From Lentzea tibetensis (GTDB lineage: Bacteria; Actinomycetota; Actinomycetes; Mycobacteriales; Pseudonocardiaceae): a stretch of 64,000 nt of DNA. Numbering within the stretch: the stretch's first letter is position 1; each line of letters starts with the position of its first letter. The notes under the pieces are model-generated. The model was given only the letters and a program-made list of their open reading frames with translations. It made no database searches and was not told the origin of the DNA. The translations under genes and the position numbers were made by a program. The stretch is from the NCBI RefSeq assembly GCF_007845675.1, contig NZ_VOBR01000004.1, positions 124,001 through 188,000 of the forward strand, in the 5' to 3' direction. This document shows positions 43,640 through 52,005 of the stretch, piece after piece.

Positions 43640-45817
43640 GTGCTGAAGCCCGACGAGTTCACCGAACTCGAACGCCAGGTGTGCGTCGCGTTCGCCGGGG
43701 GCCGCGAGCTGGACCTCGACGGCGGCACCGTGCGCGGCGTCGTCGTCACCGGGTTGCTCACCGGTCTCTACCGGCTGCGGCGGACCGGACTGCCGTCGAT
43801 GAAGCTGCGCAACGCGCGCATCGCCGGCCCGTTCGACCTGGAAGGCGCACGGGTCGCGCACGTCATCGACCTCTACCACTGCGTGTTCTCGCAGACCCCC
43901 GACCTGCGGATGGCCAACCTCGTCGGGCTGCGCCTGCGCGGCTGCCGCATGCCCGGCCTGTCCGGCCGCAACCTGCGGGTCACCAGCGACCTCGTGCTCG
44001 AAGCCGGCTTCACGTCCGACGGCACGGTCGACATCACCGACGCCGCCGTCGAGGGCACGCTGCGGCTCGCGGGCTCCGTGCTGCGCGGCAACGCGTCGCA
44101 CGCGCTGCTCGGCGCGAGGCTGCGCGTGTCCGGCTCGATCCAGGCCATCGCGATGCGGGCCTACGGCGAGGTCCGGCTGCGCGGCGCGAACATCGGCGGC
44201 AGCGTGCACCTCGGCGGTGCCCGGCTGATGAACCCCGGCGCGGACGCGCTGGAGGCGTCCGGGATCGTCGTCGCCGGCAACCTCTTCTGCAACGCCGAGG
44301 GCGGCCGGTTCACCACCGACGGCCGGATCCTGCTCGACGGCGCGCGCGTCGGCGGGAACCTCGAGTTCACCGGCGCCCGGCTGCACTCCAACCACCAGGT
44401 CGACAACCGCGTGCTGGTCATCCCGCACGGACTGGCCGACGAGGCCGCGACGCTCGTCGCCGACCGCGTCCGGGTCGAGGGCAACGTCGAGCTCGACGAC
44501 GGCTTCACCAGCTCCGGCACCGTCCGGCTGCCCAACGCGCTGGTCGGCGGCTACCTGCGGCTGTCCGGCGCGGTGATCGGGCCGCGCGAGATCGCCGAGG
44601 AGCTGGCAGGCGACATCACCAACCGCATCCCGGTCGCGCTGCACGCGGACGGCCTCAACGTCCGCGGCGACCTGGAGGCGCGCGGCACGCACAACGGCGA
44701 CGGCAAGCGCTCGAGGCCGCTGCACTGCTACGGCCAGGTGCGGCTGTCGAACGCGCGGATCAGGGGCAGCGCCAGCATGTCCGGCGTGATGCTGCACGGA
44801 CCGGGCATCGACGTCCTGTTCGCCGACCGCATCGACGTCGGCGGCACCCTCTTCCTGCGCGACCTGAACGCCAAGGGCTCGATCCGGCTGCAGAACGCGA
44901 CCATCGGCTCCACCCTCGACTGCTCGGGCGCCCAGCTGCTGCTCCCCCGGCTGCGGACCAACGGCACGCTCAAGCCGTCGCTCGACGCGCGCGTCGCCAC
45001 CATCGGCAAGGACCTCCTGTGCAGCCGCGGCTTCAAGGCCGTCGGCGGCGTCCGGATCCGGCTGGCCGAGGTCGGCAAGATGGCGACGTTCAGCGACTCG
45101 CAGCTCGGCGGGCCGAACACCGAGATCGCGCTCAACGCGTACGGCCTCACCGTGCACCAGCTCCGCCTGCACATCTCCGACGAGCACGCGCCGCAGGGCC
45201 GCGTGACGCTGAGCCGGGTCAAGGCGACGTCGGTGACCGACGGCCCCGGCCTGTGGGCGGCGACCGGCGGCGTCGAGGTCGACGACTTCACGTTCGAGGG
45301 CATCAGCGCCGAGCCCGACGTCGGCGTGCACACCCGGCTCGCCTGGCTGCTCAGGATCCAGCCGGACTTCGCGCCCGGACCGTACGAGCAGCTCGCCGCC
45401 GTCTACCGCGAGGGCGGCGAGGAGGAGCTGGCCCAGCACGTCCAGCTGGAGAAGCAGCGCCGTCGCTACTCCGAGCTCGGCAGGGCGGGCCGGTTCTGGG
45501 GCTTCCTCCAGCGCTGGACGGTCGGCTACGGCTACCGGCCGTGGCTGGCGATCTGCTGGCTCGGCATCTTCTGGCTGTGCGGGTCGCTCTGGTTCCTCGC
45601 GCACCCCATGGTGAAGCTGAACGCCGACGAGGACCCGGTGTGGAACGCCTGGCTGCTCTCGCTCGACCTGCTGATCCCCATCATCAGCATCGGGCACGAC
45701 GGCAGGTGGCAGTTCACCGGAGCGTCCCAGTGGATCTCCGCGGTGCTCGTGGCCGTCGGCTGGATCCTCGCGTCCACCGCCGCGGCAGGTGCCGCACGCG
45801 TCCTCAAGCGGGCCTGA
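43640..45817 (+). CDS. Large beta-helix (bactofilin-like repeat) protein with C-terminal membrane helices
   Basis: A 725-residue protein. Residues about 30-600 are made of short repeats such as LRLAGSVLRGNASHALLGAR, VRLRGANIGGSVHLGGARLM and VRLPNALVGGYLRLSGAVIG, with hydrophobic residues every few positions and frequent small-residue turns. This pattern predicts a long right-handed beta-helix resembling bactofilin or pentapeptide-like solenoids. The C-terminus holds a helical segment and about three transmembrane helices (WLAICWLGIFWLCGSLWFLA and WISAVLVAVGWILASTAAAG). No enzymatic motif is visible. Start ATG/GTG at 43640 follows GGGGGAGGGA. I do not recognise a named family. Confidence 0.8.
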   Translation: MLKPDEFTELERQVCVAFAGGRELDLDGGTVRGVVVTGLLTGLYRLRRTGLPSMKLRNARIAGPFDLEGARVAHVIDLYHCVFSQTPDLRMANLVGLRLRGCRMPGLSGRNLRVTSDLVLEAGFTSDGTVDITDAAVEGTLRLAGSVLRGNASHALLGARLRVSGSIQAIAMRAYGEVRLRGANIGGSVHLGGARLMNPGADALEASGIVVAGNLFCNAEGGRFTTDGRILLDGARVGGNLEFTGARLHSNHQVDNRVLVIPHGLADEAATLVADRVRVEGNVELDDGFTSSGTVRLPNALVGGYLRLSGAVIGPREIAEELAGDITNRIPVALHADGLNVRGDLEARGTHNGDGKRSRPLHCYGQVRLSNARIRGSASMSGVMLHGPGIDVLFADRIDVGGTLFLRDLNAKGSIRLQNATIGSTLDCSGAQLLLPRLRTNGTLKPSLDARVATIGKDLLCSRGFKAVGGVRIRLAEVGKMATFSDSQLGGPNTEIALNAYGLTVHQLRLHISDEHAPQGRVTLSRVKATSVTDGPGLWAATGGVEVDDFTFEGISAEPDVGVHTRLAWLLRIQPDFAPGPYEQLAAVYREGGEEELAQHVQLEKQRRRYSELGRAGRFWGFLQRWTVGYGYRPWLAICWLGIFWLCGSLWFLAHPMVKLNADEDPVWNAWLLSLDLLIPIISIGHDGRWQFTGASQWISAVLVAVGWILASTAAAGAARVLKRA

Positions 45818-45977
45818 TTACGAATCGTGAGATCGAGCTACACGCTGTGTTCGTCACACGATGTAGTTAACCGGGTGCGTTGGGCGTGCATTCGGGGAGG
45901 CGTGACTGGCAGGCTCACGCCGTCGACTTGATCACTTGGATCGTCGGCGTTTCCCCCGAATCGTGGAGGTACCCAGG

Positions 45978-46724
45978 TTGTCCGCTGACGGCGTGCGAGT
46001 GACGGGAGTGGCCGGCATCCGCCGGTTCGCTCGCCGTGCGCTCCTCGCCGTCGGCGGTGCGGTGGCCGGAACGGCCGTCGCCTGGGCACTCACCACCTCC
46101 TCGGCGCAGGCCGCCGAGGAGATCCCGCAGGCCGACTTGTTCTCGAAGGTCGTCACCAGTGACGTCCTCGCCGTCGAGCCCGCGAAGAAGTTCGTCGACA
46201 ACGTCGACGAGACGCTGCGCGCCGAGCAGCAGAAGGCTCGCGCCGCTCTGCCGGCGGGCCAGGTCCAGGACGTCGTCGGCAAGGTCGCCGACCTCGTCCA
46301 GCCTCGCCTCGGCGCGGTCGTCCCCACCGGCAAGATTCTCGGTGCCGAGACGAACGCGCTGCCCGCGCCGGCAACCACGACCGTCGAGCAGGCTCCGGCC
46401 GCGCCCGTCGTCGTGGCACCGCAGTCCGCCGGCTACTCCGGCATCCAGTGGACGAAGCTGCTCGAGACGCACCACTCCGTGGTGTCCGACGAACAGCACC
46501 CGTCTCTTCCCGCCGACCCGTCTCGGAAGCTCCCGGTCCCGGCGCACATCCCCGTGCACTGCGGCTGCTCTTCCGACGGCTCGGGTTCTGCAGGCGGCAG
46601 CAACTCCGCTGCTCAGGCTGCGTCCGGCACCGCTCACGACATCGCGGTGGCGCGTGCTCTCACGCCGTCCACCGACGAGGTTTCCGTGACGCCGGGCAAG
46701 CAGCCCGGTATCACCCCCGACTGA
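45978..46724 (+). CDS. Secreted protein of unknown function
   Basis: A protein of 248 residues. I start it at TTG 45978 because GGAGGT lies 7 bases upstream; the open frame begins at 45936. The signal peptide is RRFARRALLAVGGAVAGTAV then AWALTTSSAQA, with cleavage before AEE. The mature part has a helical segment (residues about 45-110), a low-complexity Ala/Pro/Val region and a C-terminal Ser/Gly/Ala-rich tail with two cysteines (HCGC). I recognise no family. It directly precedes the multi-chaplin gene with a terminator between, suggesting another surface protein. Confidence 0.7.
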   Translation: MSADGVRVTGVAGIRRFARRALLAVGGAVAGTAVAWALTTSSAQAAEEIPQADLFSKVVTSDVLAVEPAKKFVDNVDETLRAEQQKARAALPAGQVQDVVGKVADLVQPRLGAVVPTGKILGAETNALPAPATTTVEQAPAAPVVVAPQSAGYSGIQWTKLLETHHSVVSDEQHPSLPADPSRKLPVPAHIPVHCGCSSDGSGSAGGSNSAAQAASGTAHDIAVARALTPSTDEVSVTPGKQPGITPD

Positions 46725-46727
46725 TTC

Positions 46728-46783
46728 AAGCGCGCGGTCCGCGGCAGCTCCACGCTGCCCGGTAATCGACCGACGCGCTTTTT
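46728..46783 (+). terminator. Terminator after the secreted-protein gene
   Basis: Left arm AAGCGCGCGGTC (46728-46739) pairs with GACCGACGCGCTT (46768-46780) with one bulge; a second stem (GCAGC with GCTGC) fits inside. A TTTTT run completes it at 46779-46783. The remaining gap to 46893 holds the promoter and leader of the chaplin-like gene. Confidence 0.7.
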
Positions 46784-46893
46784 CTCATGCGCTCCTGTGG
46801 TCGAGACGCCGCGCCTCCCCCCGATGACGCTTCCTGCGTCCGGCCACCCAAAAGCCCCCTTTTACCCAAAAGGGACATGGAAAAGGAGACCCA

Positions 46894-49800
46894 ATGCAGA
46901 CCTGGGCAAAGCGCGGCATTCAGTCCGCGTTTGTCACTGGTGGTTTGCTGATGCTCGGTACGGGCATCGCTTCTGCCCAGGAGAACGTCAACCCCGACGC
47001 AGCACCGCCGGCAGTTGACGCAGGCGTCGCCGTTCCGATCAAGGTCGAGCAGACCAACCTCGGGACGCCGCTCAAGAACATCGACGCCCCCAAGATCGAC
47101 CGGACCATCAGCACGGACCGCGTCACCAGCGCGGTGCCCACTCGGACGGCCGCTCCGGCGACCAACCCGCTGGTCCGCAAGGCCGGAGAGCGCCTGCAGG
47201 GCACTGCCCTCTCGGGCCTCATCCGCGGCAACACGGTTCAGGCGCACGTCGATGTGCCGATCCACATCTGCGGCAACGCGATCGCCGTCCTCGGTGACGC
47301 GCACGCCGAGGGTGACTGCACGCAGGAGTCGCACCGCGACACCGGCATCGTCACCGACGGCGAGGGCAACGCGCTCGCCGGCAACATCGTCGCGGTCAAC
47401 TGGGTCGCGCCGTTCCAGATCACCGGCAACGCGATCGCGGCTGGCGGCAACGCCTCCACCGACACGACCGCGACGCAGGAAGCCACCACCGGCGGCGACT
47501 ACCGCACGTCCGGTGAGAAGGGCGCGGTCTCCGGCAACGCGATCGTCGGCCAGTGGGCCACGCCGTTCCAGATCACCGGCAACGGTGTCGGTGGCGCGGG
47601 CATCGCGGACGCGAAGTCCGAGGCCGACACCACCGCCGTGTCCGACGGCTCGATCCAGACGACCGGTGAGAACAGCACTCTCAGCGGCAACGTCGGCGGC
47701 GTGCCCCTGGCCCCGCTGGTCGAGGTCAACGGCAACTCGGTCGCCGGTGCGGGCAACGCCAGCACGGACTCGGTGCAGACCGGCAAGGCGCAGGCCGGTG
47801 GCACGCACACCGGTATCAACGACATCCAGACCTGGGTCGAGACCAACGGTGACCCCGCCACCGGCGCGGGCAACGTGGTCCAGCCCCAGCTCGCCGGCCC
47901 GATCACGGTCGACGACAACGCGGCCGCCGCGGTCGGCAACTCGGACGCGTCGTCCGAGACCACCAACGACGCCGACGCGGGTGGCTTCACCAGCACCTCG
48001 GGTGAGGGCTCGACGGCTTCCGGCAACATCGCGGACGCCCCGATCGCGCTTCCGGTCTCGGCCGGTGGCGACTCGGCGGTCGCGGTCGGCAACGCCACGA
48101 CCGACCACACCAACACCTCGGACACGGACGCCGGCTCCGGCACCTACACCAACGGTGACGACTCGGTCCTGTCCGCGAACACCGCGTCCGTGCCTCCGGC
48201 CACGGCCGTGGACGTGTGCGGCGACAGCGCTGCGGGTGGCGGCCAGGCCGCGGGCACCTGCACCAACGACGTCGAGTCGACCACGGGTGGCTACAACGGC
48301 ACCACGGGCAACGACAGCGTCGGTTCCGGCAACATCGGCACCGTCCCGGTCGCCGTTCCGGTCGAGACCTACGGCACCACGGCCGCCGCAGCTGGTGGCT
48401 CTTCGTCGACCGCCGACGAGGAGAAGGACGTCCGCTCCAGCGGCACGCCCAACACCGAGGACGACAACGGCACGGTGTCGAGCAACGTCGTCACCGCTCC
48501 GACCGCCGCGGCGGCTCAGGTCTTCGGCGACACCGCCGGCGTGGTGGGCAACACCACGACCGACACCAAGCAGGACACCGAGGCGATCGCCGGTGGCGAC
48601 CCGCACGCGACCGGCAAGAAGAGCTCGGTCTCGGGCAACATCGTCCAGGCTCCGACCTCGACGCCCGCCCAGGTCTTCGGCACCGGTGCCACCGCGGTCG
48701 GCAACAACACCGCCGCGGCGGACAACGCCACCAACATGGCAGCGGGCGGCGACGCCTCCTCCACCGGTGAGCAGGGCTCGATCGCGGGCAACATCGTCTC
48801 GGCTCCGGTCGGCTCCGGCACCCAGGTGCAGGGCGAGTCGGTCGGCGCGGGCAGCAACGTCGACGCGACGTCGGTCAACGACCTCGACTCGGTCGCCGGT
48901 GGCGACGTCACCAGCAACGCCGATGGCGGCTCTGTCTCCGGCAACCTGATCGGTGCGCAGGCCGTTCCGTTCGCGGCGACGCCGGGTGACACCGTGTCGG
49001 GTGCGGGCATCACCAACTCCGACGCGACGACCGACACGAACGTCGTCGCCGGTGGCAACAGCGACAGCTCGGCCGAGGACGCCTCGGTGTCCGGCAACCT
49101 GATCCACGTCCCCGCGAACGCCGAGCCCGGCGTCTACGGCGACGCGGTGGCGGCGGCCGGCAAGGCCACCACGGTCACCGACAAGGTGTCGTACACGCAG
49201 GCCGGTGGCGACATGCAGACGGCGGGCAACGGCCCGCTGACCGCTCGCGAGATCACGGTTCCGGCCGAGGCCGCTGCCAAGGTCAAGGAAGTTCCGGCCG
49301 AGGTGCTCGGCCAGGCGACGACCACCGTGTCGGACGACAACACGCAGATCACCGGCGAGGAGACCGACGCCGTTCGGTCCGCCAACCTGAAGGGCATCGA
49401 GCTCCCCAAGGGCGTTGACCACTTGGCGCCCGCGAACCAGGTCCCCAACCTGGACTCGCTGAAGAAGCTCCCGGTGAACCAGCTGCCCGACCCGGCCCAG
49501 GCCGCGTCGCTCGCGGGCCAGCTGCCCACCCAGGGTCTGCCCGTCGGCCTGCCCCAGGAGCGCACCGAGGTTCCGGTTGCCGGCTCGCTCGCCAACCTGA
49601 ACCCGAACGTGAACGGCATCTCGCTGCCGAAGCTCCCGGCCGTGCCGACCCAGGCACTGCCGCTGGACGCGGTGACCGGTCTCGTCGGTGGCCAGGCGCG
49701 CTCCATGCCGACCCTGCCGAACGTGCCGGTTCTGCCGTCCCTGCCGGTGACGGCTCCGGCCCTGCCGGTGACCGCCCCCGCGCTGCCGGTTGCCACCGAG

Positions 49801-49980
49801 CGCTCGCTGCCCGCGACCCCGAAGCTGCCGCTCGGCGGCCCGGCTTCGCTGAGCGGTCTGCAGCTCAACCCGGCCGGTGACCTGGGTGCCGCCAAGGCGC
49901 GCAACCTGCCCGTCGACGGCTCGGCACTGAGCGCGCTCGACACGGAGAAGGCGTTCGAGAAGGTCTCCGGCCGTCTCTGA
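46894..49980 (+). CDS. Giant secreted protein with about 13 chaplin-like repeats
   Basis: A 1028-residue secreted protein. ATG 46894 has AAGGAGA 5 bases upstream. The signal peptide ends near IASAQ (residue 28). From about residue 107 to 790 there are about 13 repeats, spaced 50-60 residues, each resembling the chaplin domain: SGNIVxxPxxxPxxVxGNAxxxxGN. The first (GNTVQAHVDVPIHICGNAIA then VLGDAHAEGDC) and the seventh keep the paired cysteines of true chaplins; the others lack them. A Pro/Leu-rich C-terminal region follows (LPTQGLPVGLPQ and PNVPVLPSLPVTAPALPVTA). No LPXTG sorting motif is present. Chaplins form amyloid-like surface films on aerial hyphae, so a surface hydrophobin-like or adhesive role is likely. 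Codon use matches the neighbours. Confidence 0.85.
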   Translation: MQTWAKRGIQSAFVTGGLLMLGTGIASAQENVNPDAAPPAVDAGVAVPIKVEQTNLGTPLKNIDAPKIDRTISTDRVTSAVPTRTAAPATNPLVRKAGERLQGTALSGLIRGNTVQAHVDVPIHICGNAIAVLGDAHAEGDCTQESHRDTGIVTDGEGNALAGNIVAVNWVAPFQITGNAIAAGGNASTDTTATQEATTGGDYRTSGEKGAVSGNAIVGQWATPFQITGNGVGGAGIADAKSEADTTAVSDGSIQTTGENSTLSGNVGGVPLAPLVEVNGNSVAGAGNASTDSVQTGKAQAGGTHTGINDIQTWVETNGDPATGAGNVVQPQLAGPITVDDNAAAAVGNSDASSETTNDADAGGFTSTSGEGSTASGNIADAPIALPVSAGGDSAVAVGNATTDHTNTSDTDAGSGTYTNGDDSVLSANTASVPPATAVDVCGDSAAGGGQAAGTCTNDVESTTGGYNGTTGNDSVGSGNIGTVPVAVPVETYGTTAAAAGGSSSTADEEKDVRSSGTPNTEDDNGTVSSNVVTAPTAAAAQVFGDTAGVVGNTTTDTKQDTEAIAGGDPHATGKKSSVSGNIVQAPTSTPAQVFGTGATAVGNNTAAADNATNMAAGGDASSTGEQGSIAGNIVSAPVGSGTQVQGESVGAGSNVDATSVNDLDSVAGGDVTSNADGGSVSGNLIGAQAVPFAATPGDTVSGAGITNSDATTDTNVVAGGNSDSSAEDASVSGNLIHVPANAEPGVYGDAVAAAGKATTVTDKVSYTQAGGDMQTAGNGPLTAREITVPAEAAAKVKEVPAEVLGQATTTVSDDNTQITGEETDAVRSANLKGIELPKGVDHLAPANQVPNLDSLKKLPVNQLPDPAQAASLAGQLPTQGLPVGLPQERTEVPVAGSLANLNPNVNGISLPKLPAVPTQALPLDAVTGLVGGQARSMPTLPNVPVLPSLPVTAPALPVTAPALPVATERSLPATPKLPLGGPASLSGLQLNPAGDLGAAKARNLPVDGSALSALDTEKAFEKVSGRL

Positions 49981-50010
49981 CGATCAAGACCACTTTCCTC
50001 CGGTAAGAAA

Positions 50011-50052
50011 CTGAGCCCCCCGGCGACGCGACGGTGTCGCCGGGGGGCTCAG
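50011..50052. terminator. Bidirectional terminator after the chaplin-like gene
   Basis: A perfect 17-bp stem, arms CTGAGCCCCCCGGCGAC (50011-50027) and its complement (50036-50052), with an 8-nt loop, followed by CCCTTTTC on the plus strand. It ends the chaplin-like gene and, in the other direction, overlaps the last codon of the GGDEF-like fragment gene. Confidence 0.85.
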
Positions 50053-50411
50053 CCCTTTTCCGGTACTTTCGCGAACGCCAGCACGTCGTCCGTGGTCGTG
50101 TCGCCGTCACTGGTCACCCAGTGGATGTGCGCCTTCGGTGCGAGCTCCTTGATCCGCTCCGCAACCGGTTCCCCATCGCCGAACGCGTGCTCCGCCACCA
50201 CCGCGAGCGTCCGGTCCTGATACCGCGCGACCGTGAAGTCGGCGCGCAGACCGTCACGAAGTGCGTGCGCGACGTCGATCAACCCGTCGTCCACGCGCAC
50301 CAGCACCAGCGAGACCAACGTCCCTCGGGTCCGCGCCCTGATCAACGCCTGGTCCAGCCGGTCGAGCAGCAGTGCGTGACCGGGCAGCCCGGTCAACGGG
50401 TCGTGCAGCAC
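50049..50411 (-). CDS. Small degenerate GGDEF-type protein
   Basis: A 120-residue protein that resembles a GGDEF domain at its start (LHDPLTGLPGHALLLDRLDQ, then ALIRARTRGTLVSLVLVRVD) but has no GGDEF motif, the corresponding strand reading ARYQDRTLAVVAEH. It has no membrane or sensor part. It cannot make c-di-GMP; it may bind a nucleotide or another GGDEF protein, or be decaying. The start is GTG 50411, 13 bp after the VOC gene, so both may be co-transcribed. Its stop sits inside the shared terminator. Confidence 0.6.
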   Translation of the reverse strand: MLHDPLTGLPGHALLLDRLDQALIRARTRGTLVSLVLVRVDDGLIDVAHALRDGLRADFTVARYQDRTLAVVAEHAFGDGEPVAERIKELAPKAHIHWVTSDGDTTTDDVLAFAKVPEKG

Positions 50412-50424
50412 CCTGCAATAACTA

Positions 50425-50919
50425 TCACCTGCGCGGGATGATGTCCGAGCCCTGGATGTAGTTCATCGCCTCGACGAACTTCGGGTCCTCCGCCCGCCGC
50501 GCCAACTCGGCCTCGTCGACGTTCTCGATCCGCGTGTGCAACCACCACAGGTTCCCCTGCGGATCCAGAATCCGGCCGACCCGCTCACCCCACGGCGCGT
50601 GCGTCATCCGCGTGACCGCCGTGGCCCCGGCGTTGATCGCCTTCTCGAACGTGGCGTCCGCGTCGTCCAGGTAGAGACGCAGGAACGCGGGCGTGTCGAT
50701 CCAGTGGTCCCGCGAGTCGAACATCATCACGATCGACGTGCCGATGCGCGCTTCGGCGTGACCGATGGTGCCGTCCTCACCGACCACTCGGAAGATCTCT
50801 TCAGCGTCGAACGCCTTCGTCATGAACTCGATCTGGGCGTTGGTGTCCCTCGTGATGATCCACGGGGTGACCGTCGTGTACCCGTCCGGGATGGTCTTGA
50901 CCTGCTCGTTCGTCGTCAT
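50425..50919 (-). CDS. VOC family protein (glyoxalase/PhnB-like)
   Basis: A 164-residue vicinal oxygen chelate protein. It starts YTTVTPWIITRDTNAQIEFM with the PhnB-like order TKAFDAEEIFRVVGEDGTIG, GHAEARIG, and ends in the second beta-alpha-beta unit (PWGERVGRILDPQGNLWWLH). Metal-binding residues are partly conserved (His in GHAEARIG, Glu in WGERV). The substrate is unknown. A DnaA-box sequence overlaps the upstream edge (50919-50927). Confidence 0.88.
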   Translation of the reverse strand: MTTNEQVKTIPDGYTTVTPWIITRDTNAQIEFMTKAFDAEEIFRVVGEDGTIGHAEARIGTSIVMMFDSRDHWIDTPAFLRLYLDDADATFEKAINAGATAVTRMTHAPWGERVGRILDPQGNLWWLHTRIENVDEAELARRAEDPKFVEAMNYIQGSDIIPRR

Positions 50920-50957
50920 GTGGACAACGCTAGGGACGAACTAGGCCAGATCTGGTC

Positions 50958-51332
50958 CTATTTCGCGAGGTACTTGGCCAGCACTTCTGCCTCGGCGCGC
51001 AGCCGTGCGGCCTCATCGGCACGACCGAGCTGCTCGTACTCCTCCGCGGCGGTCGTGCGGTCCCGCGCTTCCTTCGCCACGATCGCGAGCACGTCCGCCT
51101 CGGTCAGCTCCTTGCGCACCGCTTCGGCCGCACCAAGTCCGGCCGTGGCACCCGCGAAGTGCTCGTTCCCCGTGAGCGGGAGTGAGGAGTCCTCGACCGG
51201 CACGGCCTCGGCGTTCTCGATCGCCGACAGGGCGGATCGGAGCGCCGAGATGGCCACTCGGTCACGGGCCTTGAGGGCTGTCTTCAGTGCGTCACGCAGG
51301 CTGGCGATCACCAGTCCATTGTCCACGTACAT
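50958..51332 (-). CDS. GatB/YqeY domain protein
   Basis: A 124-residue cytosolic protein shorter than the usual YqeY (about 150). It shows LRDALKTALKARDRVAISAL, then RSALSAIENAEAVP at the N-terminus and the helical tail ELTEADVLAIVAKEARDRTT, then AAEEYEQLGRADEAARLRAE. YqeY resembles the C-terminal tRNA-binding region of GatB; its cellular role is unclear. It stands alone, divergent from the DHFR-like gene. Confidence 0.85.
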   Translation of the reverse strand: MYVDNGLVIASLRDALKTALKARDRVAISALRSALSAIENAEAVPVEDSSLPLTGNEHFAGATAGLGAAEAVRKELTEADVLAIVAKEARDRTTAAEEYEQLGRADEAARLRAEAEVLAKYLAK

Positions 51333-51423
51333 CGCGAAGCGCGGCCGACCACGCGCTCACCGATGAGTTTCCCGCGCCGCGCCGGTCTGCACGCCGGAGA
51401 CCGACACACGGAAGGCTGGCCCC

Positions 51424-51987
51424 ATGCGGAAACTGATCTACGGCATGAACGTGACCCTGGACGGCTACATCGCCGCCCCCGGCGACGACATCGGCTGGGG
51501 CGGGCCGAGCGACGAGCTGTTCGGGTGGTGGCTCGACCAGGAGCGGGCGAGCGGACTGTCGCTGTACGGGCGCAAGCTGTGGGAGACGATGAGCTCCCAC
51601 TGGCCGACCGGCGACCAGCAGCCGGGCGCCACCCCGGCGGAGATCGAGTTCGCGCGGAACTGGCGGGAGACGCCGAAAGTGGTGTTCTCCTCGACGATCG
51701 ACGAGGTCGACTGGAACACCCGCGTGGTCACCGGCGACGCGGTCACCGAGATCACCCGGCTCAAGGCCGAGGACGGCGGCCCGATGGGCATCGGCGGCGC
51801 AACGCTCGCCGGGGCGGCCATGCGGGCCGGGCTGATCGACGAGTACGTGCTGGCCACTCACCCGGTCCTGGTGGGCGGCGGCACGCCGTTCTTCACCGCG
51901 CTGGACAGCTGGGTCAACGTGAACCCGGTGGAGACGCGGACGTTTCCCGGCGGCGTGCTCCTGACCAGGTACGAGACGAAGCGCTGA
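51424..51987 (+). CDS. Dihydrofolate reductase family protein (RibD C-terminal-like)
   Basis: A 187-residue protein of the RibD-C/DHFR-like superfamily, common as stand-alone NADPH-binding reductases in actinobacteria. It starts RKLIYGMNVTLDGYIAAPGD and has LYGRKLWETMSSHWP, the nucleotide-binding GPMGIGGATLAGAAMRAGLI and TRFPG-like ending TFPGGVLLTRYE. It is not the essential folate reductase; the substrate is unknown. Confidence 0.85.
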   Translation: MRKLIYGMNVTLDGYIAAPGDDIGWGGPSDELFGWWLDQERASGLSLYGRKLWETMSSHWPTGDQQPGATPAEIEFARNWRETPKVVFSSTIDEVDWNTRVVTGDAVTEITRLKAEDGGPMGIGGATLAGAAMRAGLIDEYVLATHPVLVGGGTPFFTALDSWVNVNPVETRTFPGGVLLTRYETKR

Positions 51988-52005
51988 GCGCTCACCCGCG
52001 AGACG

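Noticed and set aside
47238-49100. CRISPR-like or simple DNA repeats in the chaplin-like gene
   Set aside because: The repeats are protein-level, divergent in DNA, and in frame throughout.
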